Positions 29,636 through 37,863 are shown, counted from the first letter of the stretch. The stretch: DNA of 64,000 nucleotides from JAWLHU01 sp041690255 (GCA_041690255.1 JAWLHU010000002.1:310001-374000); one strand, 5' to 3'. The notes: generated by a model not told the origin, from the sequence alone. A program made the numbers and translations.

Positions 29636-30658
29636 TTGAGCGGCCGTCAGTTCGGGGTTCGCTGGTCCTACGGGCTCGATGTGGCTAACTTTCTGAACCT
29701 GCTGACCGGTGACCCCTTCTATGTGAGCCGACACCCTGAAGCCCATGCCGCCTGGGCGCCCCGTCTGAGCGAGACCGCCCGGGAGGGGATCCGGGCAGCG
29801 GTAGAGCTCAAGGGCGGCTCGATGCTCGGGCCGTACCTCGCTTACCTGTCCTCGGCCGTCCCCGGCTTCGACCAGATGGACCTTAACGCCCTCCTCCGGG
29901 AGCCGGCGGAGCGTTTTGCCGCCTGGCCGATCTACTCGGCGGAGAACTGGGCGCTCGCCCGGCAGGTCAGCGACGCCCTGCTGCCGGTCGTGGATGAGCT
30001 GGAGGAGCTCGGCTTCCGCTCCTGGTGGGAAGAGGAGCGGCTCCCGCTGATCCGGGAGGCCGGCCGGTCGCTGGAAGCCTACCTGGACGGGCTGACCCTG
30101 GACCTGGGCGGTGCCGTCCGGGAGATGCTCGGCGCTGATCCGGCCGGCGATGGGGGGCCGGTCACGGTCTACATCTGCAGCTTTGCCAGGCCCCACGGCA
30201 TGCGGATCACGGGGAAGCGGTTCATCACCGATATGACCTACCCGCACGAAAGCACCCTGCGGATCGCCATCCACGAGATGTTCCATCCGCCCTACCGGCT
30301 GGATGAGGTGGAGGAGGAGGCGCAGGCCCTGATCGACGCCCCGCTCTTCCAGGAGTCCTTCCGCACGAAGAACCCGAGCTTCGGCTATAGTACGGAGACC
30401 AGCTTCCTGGAGGAGAACGTGGTCGAGGCCATGGAGCTGCACGTGAGCCGGCGGGCGGGGCTGATCGCGGACCCGCTCGCCTACCTGCGGGAGCATGACG
30501 AGGGGTCGCACCGGCTTTCGGTGGTGCTGCTCCGCTACTTCGGTGAGGTTCCGAAGTTGGCAGATGAGCCCTTCGGCCGCTACTTCAAGCGGCTGGTGGC
30601 GCAGATGCCGGTCGGGCGGCTTGGTGAGGTCTATGAGGCGGAGATGGCTTCGCGGTGA
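29636..30658 (+). CDS. HExxH zinc-peptidase-like protein of unknown function
   Basis: A 340-residue protein with no signal peptide. TTG 29636 is chosen because GGAGGGAG lies 5 bases upstream; the frame before it has no such site. A zinc motif is visible as IAIHEMFHPP (His 213, Glu 214, His 217), and LEENVVEAMELHV about 45-50 residues later offers a glutamate as third ligand, the gluzincin arrangement. The N-terminal 150 residues are helical (DALLPVVDELEELGFRSWW). I do not recognise a named family. It is divergent from the sensor operon across a region of nested inverted repeats and so may share its control. A strong hairpin lies 140 bases after the stop. Confidence 0.75.
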   Translation: MSGRQFGVRWSYGLDVANFLNLLTGDPFYVSRHPEAHAAWAPRLSETAREGIRAAVELKGGSMLGPYLAYLSSAVPGFDQMDLNALLREPAERFAAWPIYSAENWALARQVSDALLPVVDELEELGFRSWWEEERLPLIREAGRSLEAYLDGLTLDLGGAVREMLGADPAGDGGPVTVYICSFARPHGMRITGKRFITDMTYPHESTLRIAIHEMFHPPYRLDEVEEEAQALIDAPLFQESFRTKNPSFGYSTETSFLEENVVEAMELHVSRRAGLIADPLAYLREHDEGSHRLSVVLLRYFGEVPKLADEPFGRYFKRLVAQMPVGRLGEVYEAEMASR

Positions 30659-30798
30659 GAGCGTTTGCGGGCATTTGTGGGCCTGTGAATCCGTTTTCAT
30701 TACCTTCGCGGCCACGCGGGTTTGATTGATAAGGCGTGATTCGCATTTGACTTTGTCTGATCAGCCTGCGAGAGCGTGCGAACGCATTTGATAAAGTC

Positions 30799-30831
30799 GA
30801 AGCCGAACCCGACCAGCCGGGTTCGGCTTCT
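30799..30831 (+). terminator. Perfect 13-bp hairpin
   Basis: GAAGCCGAACCCG and CGGGTTCGGCTTC pair perfectly around ACCAGC. On the minus strand it is followed by GACTTTATC, on the plus strand by TGGCG; it may act for the zinc-peptidase gene despite the weak T-tract. Confidence 0.7.
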
Positions 30832-30838
30832 GGCGCGT

Positions 30839-30858
30839 CTGGTGGCCTAGAACGAGGG
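30839..30858. repeat. Short repeat copy (a), left of the IS
   Basis: CTGGTGGCCTAGAACGAGGG matches CTGGTGGCCTGGAACGATGG at 32897-32916 with two differences. Its second half also matches CTAGAACGAGGG at 34871-34882, the 3' end of the membrane-protein gene. Confidence 0.6.
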
Positions 30859-31063
30859 CTGTTGCCTCAACAGAATGCGAACGTTTGTACCAGGCGTTTG
30901 TCACCTTCGCCGCACTCGTAACAGTTGACCTCTCCCGCCCTGACCCTCACGGTATACTGCCCACGCTCAGGAGCATTCGCCATGGATGATGGGAATCAGT
31001 ATGCTCCGCCTGGAACTCGGCCACCGCTGGAGATTATGTTACGCAGTGGTGTCCCGGAACGTG

Positions 31064-32162
31064 TCAACGATTTTGCGACAGTTCGAGCCGGGAATTTGGG
31101 TCAAAATCAGGACTCGTGATCGACGTTGAAGGTCGGTTGATCCATGCGCCGGCTGGTGGGCGCATCGGCGCAGGCGGTTTGTTGACAAACCTTTCAGGAT
31201 GGGCTTGGTAGGCCTGGTTGAGGACAATGGAGCGGTGCCGGATGACGGCGTCTGCGTGACCATAGTGCAGCATGTAGGGTGTAAGCATCGCTATGCCACT
31301 GTGGTAGTATTCGAAGTTGTACCAGTTGAAGAAGGACTCCAGAAAGGCCATCGCATCTTCGTAGGAACCGAAGCGACCGGGAAAGTCCGGCCGGTATTTC
31401 AGCGTCTTGAACTGGGCTTCGGAGTAGGCGTTGTCGTTGCTGTTGTGCGGCCGACTGTGCGACTTGTGAATGCCCAGTTGGGCCAGCAGAAAGGCGACGG
31501 GTTTCGAGTTCATGGACGGACCTCGGTCGGCATGGATGGTCAACTGCCAAGGCTCAATGCCTTGCTTGCGAGCGGTTTCGGCAATCATTTGCTGGGCCAA
31601 CGACGCGGACTCCCGATCCGAGACAAGCCATCCGACAACGTAGCGGCTGAAGATATCCAGGATGACATACAGGTAGAAGTACTCCCACTTCCCGGGGCCA
31701 CGCAACTTGGTGATGTCCCAGGACCAGACCTGATTCGGTCCTGTGGCCAACAGCTCTGGCTTGGCATAGACAGGACGTCGCACTTGGTTCCGTCGCTCCT
31801 TCACTTCGTCGAGCGTTGCGAGAATCCGGTACATGGTCCGAGTGGAGCAGAGATAGTGCCCCTCGTCCAAGAGCGTGGCATGGATCTCCGCCGGCGCCTT
31901 ATCCACGAATCGATCCTCATGCAACACCTCAATGACCTGAGCTCGTTCAGATTCAGTGAGGGCCCGAGCGGGCTTCTTGCGTGAAGGCGCAGTTGGCTGC
32001 GGAGACTGCCGCCGATAAAAGGTCGCGCGAGACACACCCAAGGCACGACAGGCAACTGCCACGCTGACTGTCTTCCCTAGTTCGGCCGCTGCGGCGATTA
32101 GTCGTTCTTCTCGTTCTCTGGCGGAGTCAGAGGAATCGCTAAGATCTCGGAGATTTTTTTTT
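31064..32162 (-). CDS. IS3-family transposase OrfB (integrase domain)
   Basis: The catalytic part, about 365 residues, produced by -1 frameshifting at the A9 run. It has an HTH_21-like stretch (CRALGVSRATFYRRQ, RYxxI-like EIHATLLDEGHYLCSTRTMY). The DDE retroviral-integrase-like domain follows, with the first Asp in VWSWDITKLRG, the second in IHADRGPSMNSKPV and the Glu in NAYSEAQFKTLKY. The open frame continues upstream to 32329 antiparallel to nothing else, but that part overlaps orfA. Its TGA stop falls inside the left terminal repeat. Confidence 0.88.
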
Positions 32163-32556
32163 GCACCTCGATGACTGTCTCGGCCTGTTTCAGCCGCTGC
32201 TGTAGACGGGCGTTCTCTCGCTCTAACTGCGCCACACGGTCTTCCAGCGGGTGGGGCTCCTGCGGCTTCGGGCCAGGCTTCTTTGGCTCCAACCACGCCT
32301 GAATGGCCTGCTCCCTTTGCTTGCGCCACTTAGATAGAGTAGAACTGTAAATACCTTCCCGCCGGCACAAGGCCCCCAACTCGCCATGCCGCAACTGGTC
32401 TGCTTCCGCTAGGATGCGAGCCTTCTCCTGGGTAGAAAACCTGCGCGGCCCGCTCTTATCCTCTACCTTGGGATCCGGCACATGCGCCGGCACCACCTTG
32501 ATGGGACGGACATTGCTCTCTTGTGGCTGACCCTTCCGCTCTCCATTGTCCTGCAC
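32098..32556 (-). CDS. IS3-family transposase OrfA
   Basis: A 152-residue DNA-binding protein starting at GTG 32556. After a loose basic N-terminus it has an HTH_Tnp_1-like domain (RRFSTQEKARILAEADQLR, LGALCRREGIYSSTLSKWRK) and a leucine-zipper-like coiled coil (VAQLERENARLQQRLKQAET). Nine A residues on the minus strand (32154-32162) fall near its end, where a -1 slip leads into orfB to make the OrfAB transposase. OrfA alone usually regulates transposition. Confidence 0.88.
   Translation of the reverse strand: MQDNGERKGQPQESNVRPIKVVPAHVPDPKVEDKSGPRRFSTQEKARILAEADQLRHGELGALCRREGIYSSTLSKWRKQREQAIQAWLEPKKPGPKPQEPHPLEDRVAQLERENARLQQRLKQAETVIEVQKKISEILAIPLTPPENEKND
32154..32162 (-). other. A9 slippery site for -1 frameshifting
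   Basis: Nine consecutive A on the transcribed strand, in codons CAA AAA AAA ATC of OrfA. A one-base slip gives GCA AAA AAA AAT of OrfB, the standard IS3-family device. Confidence 0.85.
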
Positions 32557-32648
32557 GGTGGACGCACCCTTCTCCGCCCATTTTTACTCGTATTTCGGTA
32601 CCCTCAGGTGTCTCACCTATCTTGACACACAGGGCCGTTCGTGAGGAA

Positions 32649-32851
32649 GCAGGATTCCGTAACTTTTTTCCGAGGGTGAACTCAGGCCGATTGGAAAATC
32701 GTAGCGTAATCACGCATCTGAAGGGGCTATTCACCCCGTAAGTCGCTCTTGTGCGGCCTCAGACGGCGCATATCGGCCCAGGTCAGGCCGAAAAACCGTG
32801 GTCCCGTCACCTCCAGGCCCCCATTTTTGTGGATTCCGATACTTTTTTTCC
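32649..32851 (+). repeat. Two-copy AT-rich segment
   Basis: GGATTCCG followed by TAAC or ATAC and a run of 6-7 T then CC occurs at both ends of this interval, 182 bases apart. They could be relics of a mobile element end or terminator-like tracts. Confidence 0.45.
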
Positions 32852-32904
32852 ACATGGGCGAGAAACTCTCCGGAAATTGCTAGCGGAACCCGTCGCCTGG
32901 TGGC

Positions 32905-32943
32905 CTGGAACGATGGGCGGATCACAATGAGCAGGGTGATCAA
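32905..32943 (-). pseudogene. Relic of a membrane-protein 3' end, copy (b)
   Basis: Minus strand reads ITLLIVIRPSF, near-identical to the last residues LITLLMVIRPSF of the intact gene at 34871-35326. The stop codon has become CAG and no upstream part of the gene is present. Its 5'-flanking 20 bases are shared with copy (a) at 30839-30858. Confidence 0.6.
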
Positions 32944-33008
32944 AACCTGGGGTAGGAAGGGGACGCAAGGTGCACCCTAGAGCTGATTCTGCGGAGGTGA
33001 GGTGCGGC

Positions 33009-33761
33009 ATGACGAGGGAGGGCTCCCCGGTTCCCTGGTTCGTGGCGGCGGGCGCCCTGGCGGCAGCTTACGGTGCCTGGCGCAGGTCGTTCATCCCCCG
33101 CCACCCTGGTGTGGCGCTGCGGGCCGGCCTGGAGTTGCTCAGCCGGCACCGGCGGGTACTGGCGATCGGGCCGCATCCGGATGATCTGGAGTGCTTCGCC
33201 GGAGGGACGCTGAAACTATTGACCCAGAACGGCAGCGCGGTGACCATGGCAGTCCTCTCCCGGGGGGAGGGGGCGACGCATCGGGCGAACATCGGGGAGA
33301 TCCGGGCGAAGGAGGCGCAGGAGGGAGCGGTGGTGCTGGGCGCCAACCTCCTCCAGCTCAGTCTGCCCGACGGAGCGATCCGGCCCGGGCCGGCGCTGGA
33401 TCAGGCGCTGGACCAACTCTGGGAGCAGGCGGCGCCCGATATCGTCCTCGCCTTTGATCCGCTGGGGCCGCTGCCCCTGGGGGGGAACCCGGACCACCGG
33501 GGACTGGGGTGGGCGATTCTCAGCCGCCTGCGCAGCGGGCGGCCCTGCGGGGAGCGGGTCTACCTCTATGGCTCGCCCCAGCCCAACGTACTGGTCGATA
33601 TCACCGAGGTGATCCTGGAGAAGACGAACGCACTCCGGGCGCATCGGAGTCAACTCTACGGGCCGGACTGGGTGACCAAGGGCTTCATCCGCACGGTGAG
33701 CCGCCTGAGCAGCCAGGCCACGCCTGCCCTGTACGCCGAGGGGTTCCAACGTCTGATCTGA
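33009..33761 (+). CDS. PIG-L family (LmbE-like) deacetylase 1
   Basis: A 250-residue member of the zinc-dependent N-acetyl-sugar deacetylases (PIG-L, MshB, BshB). The active-site motif is GPHPDDLECFAGGTLK (His 56, Asp 58, Asp 59) and the third ligand lies in GNPDHRGLG. LSRGEGATHRANIGEIRAKE is also typical. The N-terminus has one hydrophobic helix (PWFVAAGALAAAYGAW), so it is probably membrane-anchored. ATG 33009 follows GGAGGTGAGG. A paralogue follows directly. Substrates in the family include GlcNAc-malate (bacillithiol) and various glycans; nothing nearby fixes the choice. Confidence 0.88.
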   Translation: MTREGSPVPWFVAAGALAAAYGAWRRSFIPRHPGVALRAGLELLSRHRRVLAIGPHPDDLECFAGGTLKLLTQNGSAVTMAVLSRGEGATHRANIGEIRAKEAQEGAVVLGANLLQLSLPDGAIRPGPALDQALDQLWEQAAPDIVLAFDPLGPLPLGGNPDHRGLGWAILSRLRSGRPCGERVYLYGSPQPNVLVDITEVILEKTNALRAHRSQLYGPDWVTKGFIRTVSRLSSQATPALYAEGFQRLI

Positions 33762-33775
33762 TGGGGGTGAGCAGC

Positions 33776-34573
33776 ATGGAGAAGAGTCGGCTGATTCGAC
33801 CACCGCTCGATCTCTCCCTGCGGGAGAAGCGGGTCCGGTTCGATCTGGCCTACAACCTGAGCCGGACCCGTCCCATGCGGGCCCTGCTCGCCCGGGCGGT
33901 GGCGCCCGACAGCCCGAAGCTGGCGCTGGCCCTGGGCGAACAGTTGGTGCGCCGCCCCCGACGGGTACTGGCGCTGACGGCGCACGAGGACGACCTGGAG
34001 TTCTTCGCCGGCGGCACCCTGCGCCGCATGGCGGAGGCTGGCAGTGAGATCCACGCCGTCGTGCTGAGCGACGGCGAGAAGCGGGGCAACTGGACCGATC
34101 TGGCGGACAAGCGGAAGGCGGAGCAAGAGCGGGCGGCGAGAATGCAGGGGTACGCCTCGGTCCAGTTCCTGGGCCTCCCTGACTTCGGGCTCCCCGAGGA
34201 CCCCCGGCTGGAGCATCTGGTCGCCCGGGCCTGGGACCAGATCTGGCCGGATGTGGTCTTTGCCTTCGATCCGAAGGAGATCCTGCCCCAGACCGCCAAC
34301 CGGGACCACAAGGCGCTGGGGCGGACGGTGATGGACCTGGCCCGGGCCCGCCTGCAGTCCGGGGCCGAACTCTACTTCTATGGTACCCGGAGCCCGAATC
34401 TCCTGGTCGATATCACCGCGGCGATGGCCGAGAAGCTGAAGGCGGTGAAGGCGCACCAGAGCCAGATGGTCCTCTTCAGCGAGCAGGAGACCGATGGCTT
34501 CTTCCGGCTGATGGCGGGGATTCACGCCGGGAGCAGCGGCGCCCGGTACGCCGAGCCCTTCTTCTGGCTGTAG
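33776..34573 (+). CDS. PIG-L family (LmbE-like) deacetylase 2
   Basis: A 265-residue paralogue of the preceding gene, with the variant motif TAHEDDLEFFAGGTLRRM, in which Glu replaces the usual Pro, and NRDHKALG holding the third zinc ligand. LSDGEKRGNWTDLADKRKAE and FAFDPKEILPQTANRDH align with the first copy. Unlike that copy it lacks an N-terminal hydrophobic helix. ATG 33776 follows GGGGGTGAG; the longer frame from 33509 is antisense-like read-through. The pair arose by tandem duplication and divergence. Confidence 0.88.
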   Translation: MEKSRLIRPPLDLSLREKRVRFDLAYNLSRTRPMRALLARAVAPDSPKLALALGEQLVRRPRRVLALTAHEDDLEFFAGGTLRRMAEAGSEIHAVVLSDGEKRGNWTDLADKRKAEQERAARMQGYASVQFLGLPDFGLPEDPRLEHLVARAWDQIWPDVVFAFDPKEILPQTANRDHKALGRTVMDLARARLQSGAELYFYGTRSPNLLVDITAAMAEKLKAVKAHQSQMVLFSEQETDGFFRLMAGIHAGSSGARYAEPFFWL

Positions 34574-34673
34574 GGCTCCCGCCGGGCACGGCCCCCTCAC
34601 CCTATTGCAAACCTGAACAACTCTCCAACAGGATTTGGCCGAAGGGTAGCCTTAAATAAGGAGGGCTGACTGG

Positions 34674-34874
34674 ATGGCGATCAGACGTGCCTCAGCGATC
34701 CTGAATGCGGTTGTCACAGCGGGTGCAGTGGCCTTTCAGCTGGCGTTGTCCGCCGGTGTTCCGTGGGGTGAGTATGCAATGGGGGGAGCCTACCCGGGAC
34801 AGTACCCCCCCGGACTGCGGGTGGCGGCGCTTCTCCAGGCCCGCGTCTGGACCGGCCCCGGAAGCAGACACTAG
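34674..34874 (+). pseudogene. Truncated N-terminal fragment of a small membrane protein
   Basis: 66 residues from ATG 34674 with a good GGAGGG site. One hydrophobic helix (AVVTAGAVAFQLALSAGVPW) is followed by WGEYAMGGAYPGQYPPGLR, which resembles the first quarter of a family of four-helix membrane proteins with a WGE...GG...PG motif (recognised from memory, not searched). It then stops abruptly, overlapping the stop of the convergent gene, so the rest seems deleted. Confidence 0.5.
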
Positions 34875-35326
34875 AACGAGGGGCGGATCACCATGAGCAG
34901 GGTGATCAGGGTGAGCAGCACCCCGTTGATCTTCAGGGCGAAGCTCATCTGCGCGGTGGCCTGGCCCACGGCACCGGCCTCGATCCGCCCGCTCTTCAGG
35001 ATCCCGACCAGCTTGCCGGCGGCCGGGCCAAGCCCCTTGGCGCCGACCAGAATCGCAATGACGGTCAGCACCAGGGAGGCGGCAATCCAGGGGGTCAGGA
35101 GCAGGTGCCAGCCCCGTAGGCCGACCATCAGCACACCGGTTATGAGCTGCACGATGCCGCCGATCTTGGGGAACTTGGCGACGGCGCCCAGCAGGGGCAG
35201 GAGATGGGGCAGCGACTCAGGCTTGGCAGCGATCTGGCGGGCGAAGAGGGGCAGGATGACGAACGGGCCCATGCCGGCCATGGCACCGGCGATGTGTGCG
35301 ACTCCGAGAACAGCGAACATCCACAT
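34871..35326 (-). CDS. Four-helix integral membrane protein, unknown function
   Basis: 151 residues with about four membrane helices: FAVLGVAHIAGAMAGMGPFV, VAKFPKIGGIVQLITGVLMV, LTPWIAASLVLTVIAILVGA and ALKINGVLLTLITLLMVI. The shape is like DUF2269-type proteins, but I cannot assign it firmly. ATG 35326 follows AGGAGGATTTCACC. Copies of its 3' end occur at 32908-32943 and, very short, at 30847-30858, so this locus has been partly duplicated or rearranged. Confidence 0.75.
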   Translation of the reverse strand: MWMFAVLGVAHIAGAMAGMGPFVILPLFARQIAAKPESLPHLLPLLGAVAKFPKIGGIVQLITGVLMVGLRGWHLLLTPWIAASLVLTVIAILVGAKGLGPAAGKLVGILKSGRIEAGAVGQATAQMSFALKINGVLLTLITLLMVIRPSF

Positions 35327-35530
35327 GGTGAAATCCTCCTACAAGAGATCTGCGCGGTTGCGCTCCTGTAGAAAGGTACCACCAGCGGGGGGGAGGACTC
35401 TATCCCATAAACCTGGGGTGAAAGGGGGGATTTCCGAGGCGAAGCTGCCCGGCGGGAGCGGTGGGTTCGGCGAATCGGAGCGGCGTCGGGCGCTCCTGCG
35501 GCTTCTGGTCTGGTATGTCAACATGTAGGG

Positions 35531-35572
35531 AAAAACAGAAAACGGGGTCAGACCGGCGTGCGGTCCGACCCC
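35531..35572 (-). terminator. Terminator of the sigma/anti-sigma/bactofilin-like operon
   Basis: On the minus strand GGGGTCGGACCG pairs with CGGTCTGACCCC (one mismatch) around CACGC, followed by GTTTTCTGTTTTT. The interval up to 35326 beyond it shows no gene. Confidence 0.88.
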
Positions 35573-35585
35573 AGGGGCCATGGAC

Positions 35586-36710
35586 TCAGGAAGCGATCTG
35601 CTGCCGCTTGGACTGCTGGAAGGCGTAGTAGAGGCCGCCCAGGCCGTAAGCCACAGCGATAAAGCCAACGCCCGGTACCCAGGTCAGCAGGGTGGTCACC
35701 AGCGCACCCGCCAGGAAGATGATCGCCCAGTGCTGGCTGCTCAGCCACTCCCAGCGGTCCGCCACCAGCCGGCCGGCGGTCCAGGCCAGCAGCACCTGCC
35801 CGAAGTAGAGGGCCAACGGGTAGAGGAGGATCGACAGCACGCCCAGCGGGATACCCACTACCGTGACCAGCAGCAGGATCGCCGCCACCGGGACCACCAG
35901 CAGGATGACCAGGCCGGCCAGGGGCGCCTGCCACGGCTTGCTCAGCACCGCCTGATGAAACCCGCCTCGCAGTTGCGGGAAGAGCACCAGCAGCAGCAGA
36001 CCGACCACGAGGAAGCCGGTGAAGCTGATCCCCACACGCCCCACCAGGAAGCCTACCGACTTGTCCCGGGGCCAGTTATAATCGTTCTCGAAGCGGCTGA
36101 GCGGACCGGTCACGGCACCCTGTGCAATGCGGGGGTCCCTGTTGCTGTGTAGTTCGATCGGCCCGTCGATCCGTCCCTGCTCGCCCACGTACAGGTCGTC
36201 CGTCCAGGCCCGGACCTCCTGACCCACCCGGCCATCGACCTGCAGGCTCTCGGCGAAGGCCATGATCCCCCGTTCAACCAGGCCCTGGTTGCGGAGCTTC
36301 TCGCCGAAGCCCATCCAGTTCCGACCGACCTCGGCCGACTTGGCGATGGTCATCCGGTCGCTGAAGGTGATCAGGTTGCCGTCCACCCGGCCGCCCAGCA
36401 GCAGATCGCTGCCGCCGGCGGTTGTCAGCCCGGTCACATGCCCGTTCAGATCGATCACCCTGCCCATGGCGAACAGGTTGCCATCTACCGTGCCGTTGAC
36501 GGTCACCGACTCGGCAAAGGCAAAGACATCGCCCTTGACGGTCCCATCGATGGTGACAGAGGTGCCGGTGAAGACGATGTCATCATCCACCGTTTGATCT
36601 GCCCCGACGACAAGGCGGTTGCCCTGCTGCAGATCCATGGCCAGGGCGGCGGGGGTGAGAACCACGAGGCAGAGGAGCAGGGTGAGGAAGCCAAGCCAGC
36701 GTTTACGCAT
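35586..36710 (-). CDS. Polymer-forming (bactofilin-like) membrane protein
   Basis: 374 residues. A signal peptide (LTLLLCLVVLTPAALA) leads into a beta-helical region about 30-200 with repeats such as SVTIDGTVKGDVFAFAESVT and GRVDGNLITFSDRMTIAKSA, the bactofilin or polymer-forming pattern. Four or so membrane helices follow in the C-terminal half (FTGFLVVGLLLLVLFPQL, LAGLVILLVVPVAAILLLVT, VGFIAVAYGLGGLYYAF). The beta-helix is thus outside the membrane, unlike cytoplasmic bactofilins. It overlaps the anti-sigma gene by 8 bases and is the third gene of that operon, so it is probably a target of the sigma factor. ATG 36710 follows AGGAGACG. Confidence 0.85.
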   Translation of the reverse strand: MRKRWLGFLTLLLCLVVLTPAALAMDLQQGNRLVVGADQTVDDDIVFTGTSVTIDGTVKGDVFAFAESVTVNGTVDGNLFAMGRVIDLNGHVTGLTTAGGSDLLLGGRVDGNLITFSDRMTIAKSAEVGRNWMGFGEKLRNQGLVERGIMAFAESLQVDGRVGQEVRAWTDDLYVGEQGRIDGPIELHSNRDPRIAQGAVTGPLSRFENDYNWPRDKSVGFLVGRVGISFTGFLVVGLLLLVLFPQLRGGFHQAVLSKPWQAPLAGLVILLVVPVAAILLLVTVVGIPLGVLSILLYPLALYFGQVLLAWTAGRLVADRWEWLSSQHWAIIFLAGALVTTLLTWVPGVGFIAVAYGLGGLYYAFQQSKRQQIAS

Positions 36711-37209
36711 GAGCGTTCGTCTCCTTTGTGCGAGTAAGGTGCCAGAGTCCGGAGAGGGCGGCGATCAGCAGCGCCGGCCAGAGGGTGAGGAGGAGTCCTC
36801 CACCGCTCAGCCAGGCGAAGAAGCGGAAGAACTGGGGAATCAGGGTGATGATGGCGCCGATGTCCGGGAGGTCCCCCAGCAGGCCGGAACCGGCGCTCCA
36901 GATGCTCCCGGCCAGATACCCGCCTGCCAGCATAAGCAGGCTGGTCAGAACCACCGGGGGGGTGAGCCGAAAGCGGGGGGAGGCCAGCGCCATGACCGGC
37001 TCCACCAGGTCAATCGACTCGATCCAGACCCGCTCTGCGGCGTCCAGCGCCAGTGAGTCGGTGAGGAGCGCATCTTCGGCGGCGATCTCGGCGAGGGCCA
37101 TGCTGCAGGCATGGCATCCTGTCAGGTGGGCCTCCACCTCCGCTCGTTCGGTCTCAGCAAGGGCGCCGGCCAGGTACTGGTGGAGTTGCTCAATCTCACA
37201 GTGCCGCAT
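36703..37209 (-). CDS. Anti-sigma factor with zinc-finger domain
   Basis: 168 residues. The N-terminal anti-sigma zinc domain shows CEIEQLHQYLAGAL and the ligands in AHLTGCHACSMAL (His-x3-Cys-x2-Cys). One or two membrane helices follow (PVVLTSLLMLAGGYLAG, GLLLTLWPALLIAALSGLW). It overlaps the end of the sigma gene by 14 bases. By family it holds the sigma factor at the membrane until an envelope signal releases it. Confidence 0.88.
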   Translation of the reverse strand: MRHCEIEQLHQYLAGALAETERAEVEAHLTGCHACSMALAEIAAEDALLTDSLALDAAERVWIESIDLVEPVMALASPRFRLTPPVVLTSLLMLAGGYLAGSIWSAGSGLLGDLPDIGAIITLIPQFFRFFAWLSGGGLLLTLWPALLIAALSGLWHLTRTKETNAHA

Positions 37210-37759
37210 GGGCGAGGGTCACCTCCTGTTGGATCAGTGTTCGCCTGAGCAGTTGCTTGGCCCGGTAGATGTGGGTGCTGATCGTCCCGATGGAGAGCCC
37301 CGACTGGTCCGCCATCTGCTGGTAGCTGAGCCCCTCGAAGTAGAACTGGAGGATGACGGTCCGGTAGGGCAGCGGCAGCGCTCTGACCGCCCGTCTAACC
37401 GCCTCCCGGTCGTCGGCCAGCGCCATGAGCGAGGGGGCGTCGGGCTCCGGGGTGGCCACCTGAGCCACCATCTCGTCATCGGAGACCGTGGGGTGCCGGC
37501 CCTTGCGGCGCAGCAGGGTGATGCACTCGTTCGTGGCGATCTTCATGAGCCAGGGCCGGAACGGTTGGGTGGGATCATGGGTGTGCAGGTTGCGGTAGGC
37601 TTGCAGGAAGGCCTGCTGGGCGACATCGGCCGCATCCTCCCGGCTGCCGGTCATGCGGTAGCAGAGACCGAGAACCAGGCTCTGGTAGTGCTGCACCAGA
37701 GCGCCGAAGGCCTCCCGGTCGCCACCGAGGCAGCGGTCGATCACAGCTTGTTCGTCCAA
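37196..37759 (-). CDS. ECF sigma factor
   Basis: 187 residues, sigma-70 family group 4 (ECF). Region 2 reads FGALVQHYQSLVLGLCYRMT, DAADVAQQAFLQAYRNL and PFRPWLMKIATNECITLLR. Region 4 reads LPLPYRTVILQFYFEGLSYQ and SGLSIGTISTHIYRAKQLLR. TTG 37759 is the start, with GGAGGCGAGAGGG before it. The operon continues with the zinc anti-sigma factor and the polymer-forming protein. Confidence 0.93.
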   Translation of the reverse strand: MDEQAVIDRCLGGDREAFGALVQHYQSLVLGLCYRMTGSREDAADVAQQAFLQAYRNLHTHDPTQPFRPWLMKIATNECITLLRRKGRHPTVSDDEMVAQVATPEPDAPSLMALADDREAVRRAVRALPLPYRTVILQFYFEGLSYQQMADQSGLSIGTISTHIYRAKQLLRRTLIQQEVTLAHAAL

Positions 37760-37841
37760 CCCTCTCGCCTCCTTTCACCGGGTAATACGCGGGCGGCTCG
37801 CGGTTTCTTTCGCGACGCGCAGAAGAATTCCTGCGAAACGC

Positions 37842-37863
37842 AAAAAAGCCCCCCGTAGGGGGC
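37842..37863 (-). terminator. Terminator-like hairpin upstream of the ECF sigma gene
   Basis: On the minus strand GCCCCC-TAC-GGGGGGC is followed by six T, pointing toward the sigma gene 80 bases away. It may stop antisense transcription from the right or act as an attenuator of the sigma operon. Confidence 0.65.

Larger units (their letters stand above)
30659..31061. other. Gene-free stretch left of the IS element
   Basis: About 400 bases without a credible gene. It holds a strong terminator (30799-30831) and related short segments (GCATTTGA twice near 30750 and 30784). Also present are the pair TTACCTTCGCGGCC (30698) and TCACCTTCGCCGC (30901), and a 20-base copy (30839-30858) of a segment found again at 32897-32917 on the other side of the IS. 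Confidence 0.5.
31062..32627 (-). mobile_element. IS3-family insertion sequence
   Basis: About 1.57 kb bounded by imperfect inverted repeats: the left end begins TGTCAACGATTTTGCGACA and the right end, read on the minus strand, TGTCAAGATAGGTGAGACA. They share the TGTCAA, TG and GACA blocks. It carries orfA and orfB in the usual IS3 layout with a frameshift signal between them. No clear target-site duplication is seen. The reading frames look intact, so it may be active. Confidence 0.85.
32628..33008. other. Gene-free stretch right of the IS element
   Basis: About 380 bases of mixed sequence. Two similar segments occur: GGATTCCGTAACTTTTTTCC (32649-32668) and GGATTCCGATACTTTTTTTCC (32831-32851). 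The right part contains a relic of a membrane-protein gene (32908-32943). The ribosome binding site of the first PIG-L gene is at 32992-33003. Confidence 0.5.

Noticed and set aside
35360..35420. Second T-box (GGTACCACCAG segment)
   Set aside because: Lacks the TGGTACCACGG core, a following terminator and a downstream gene on that strand.
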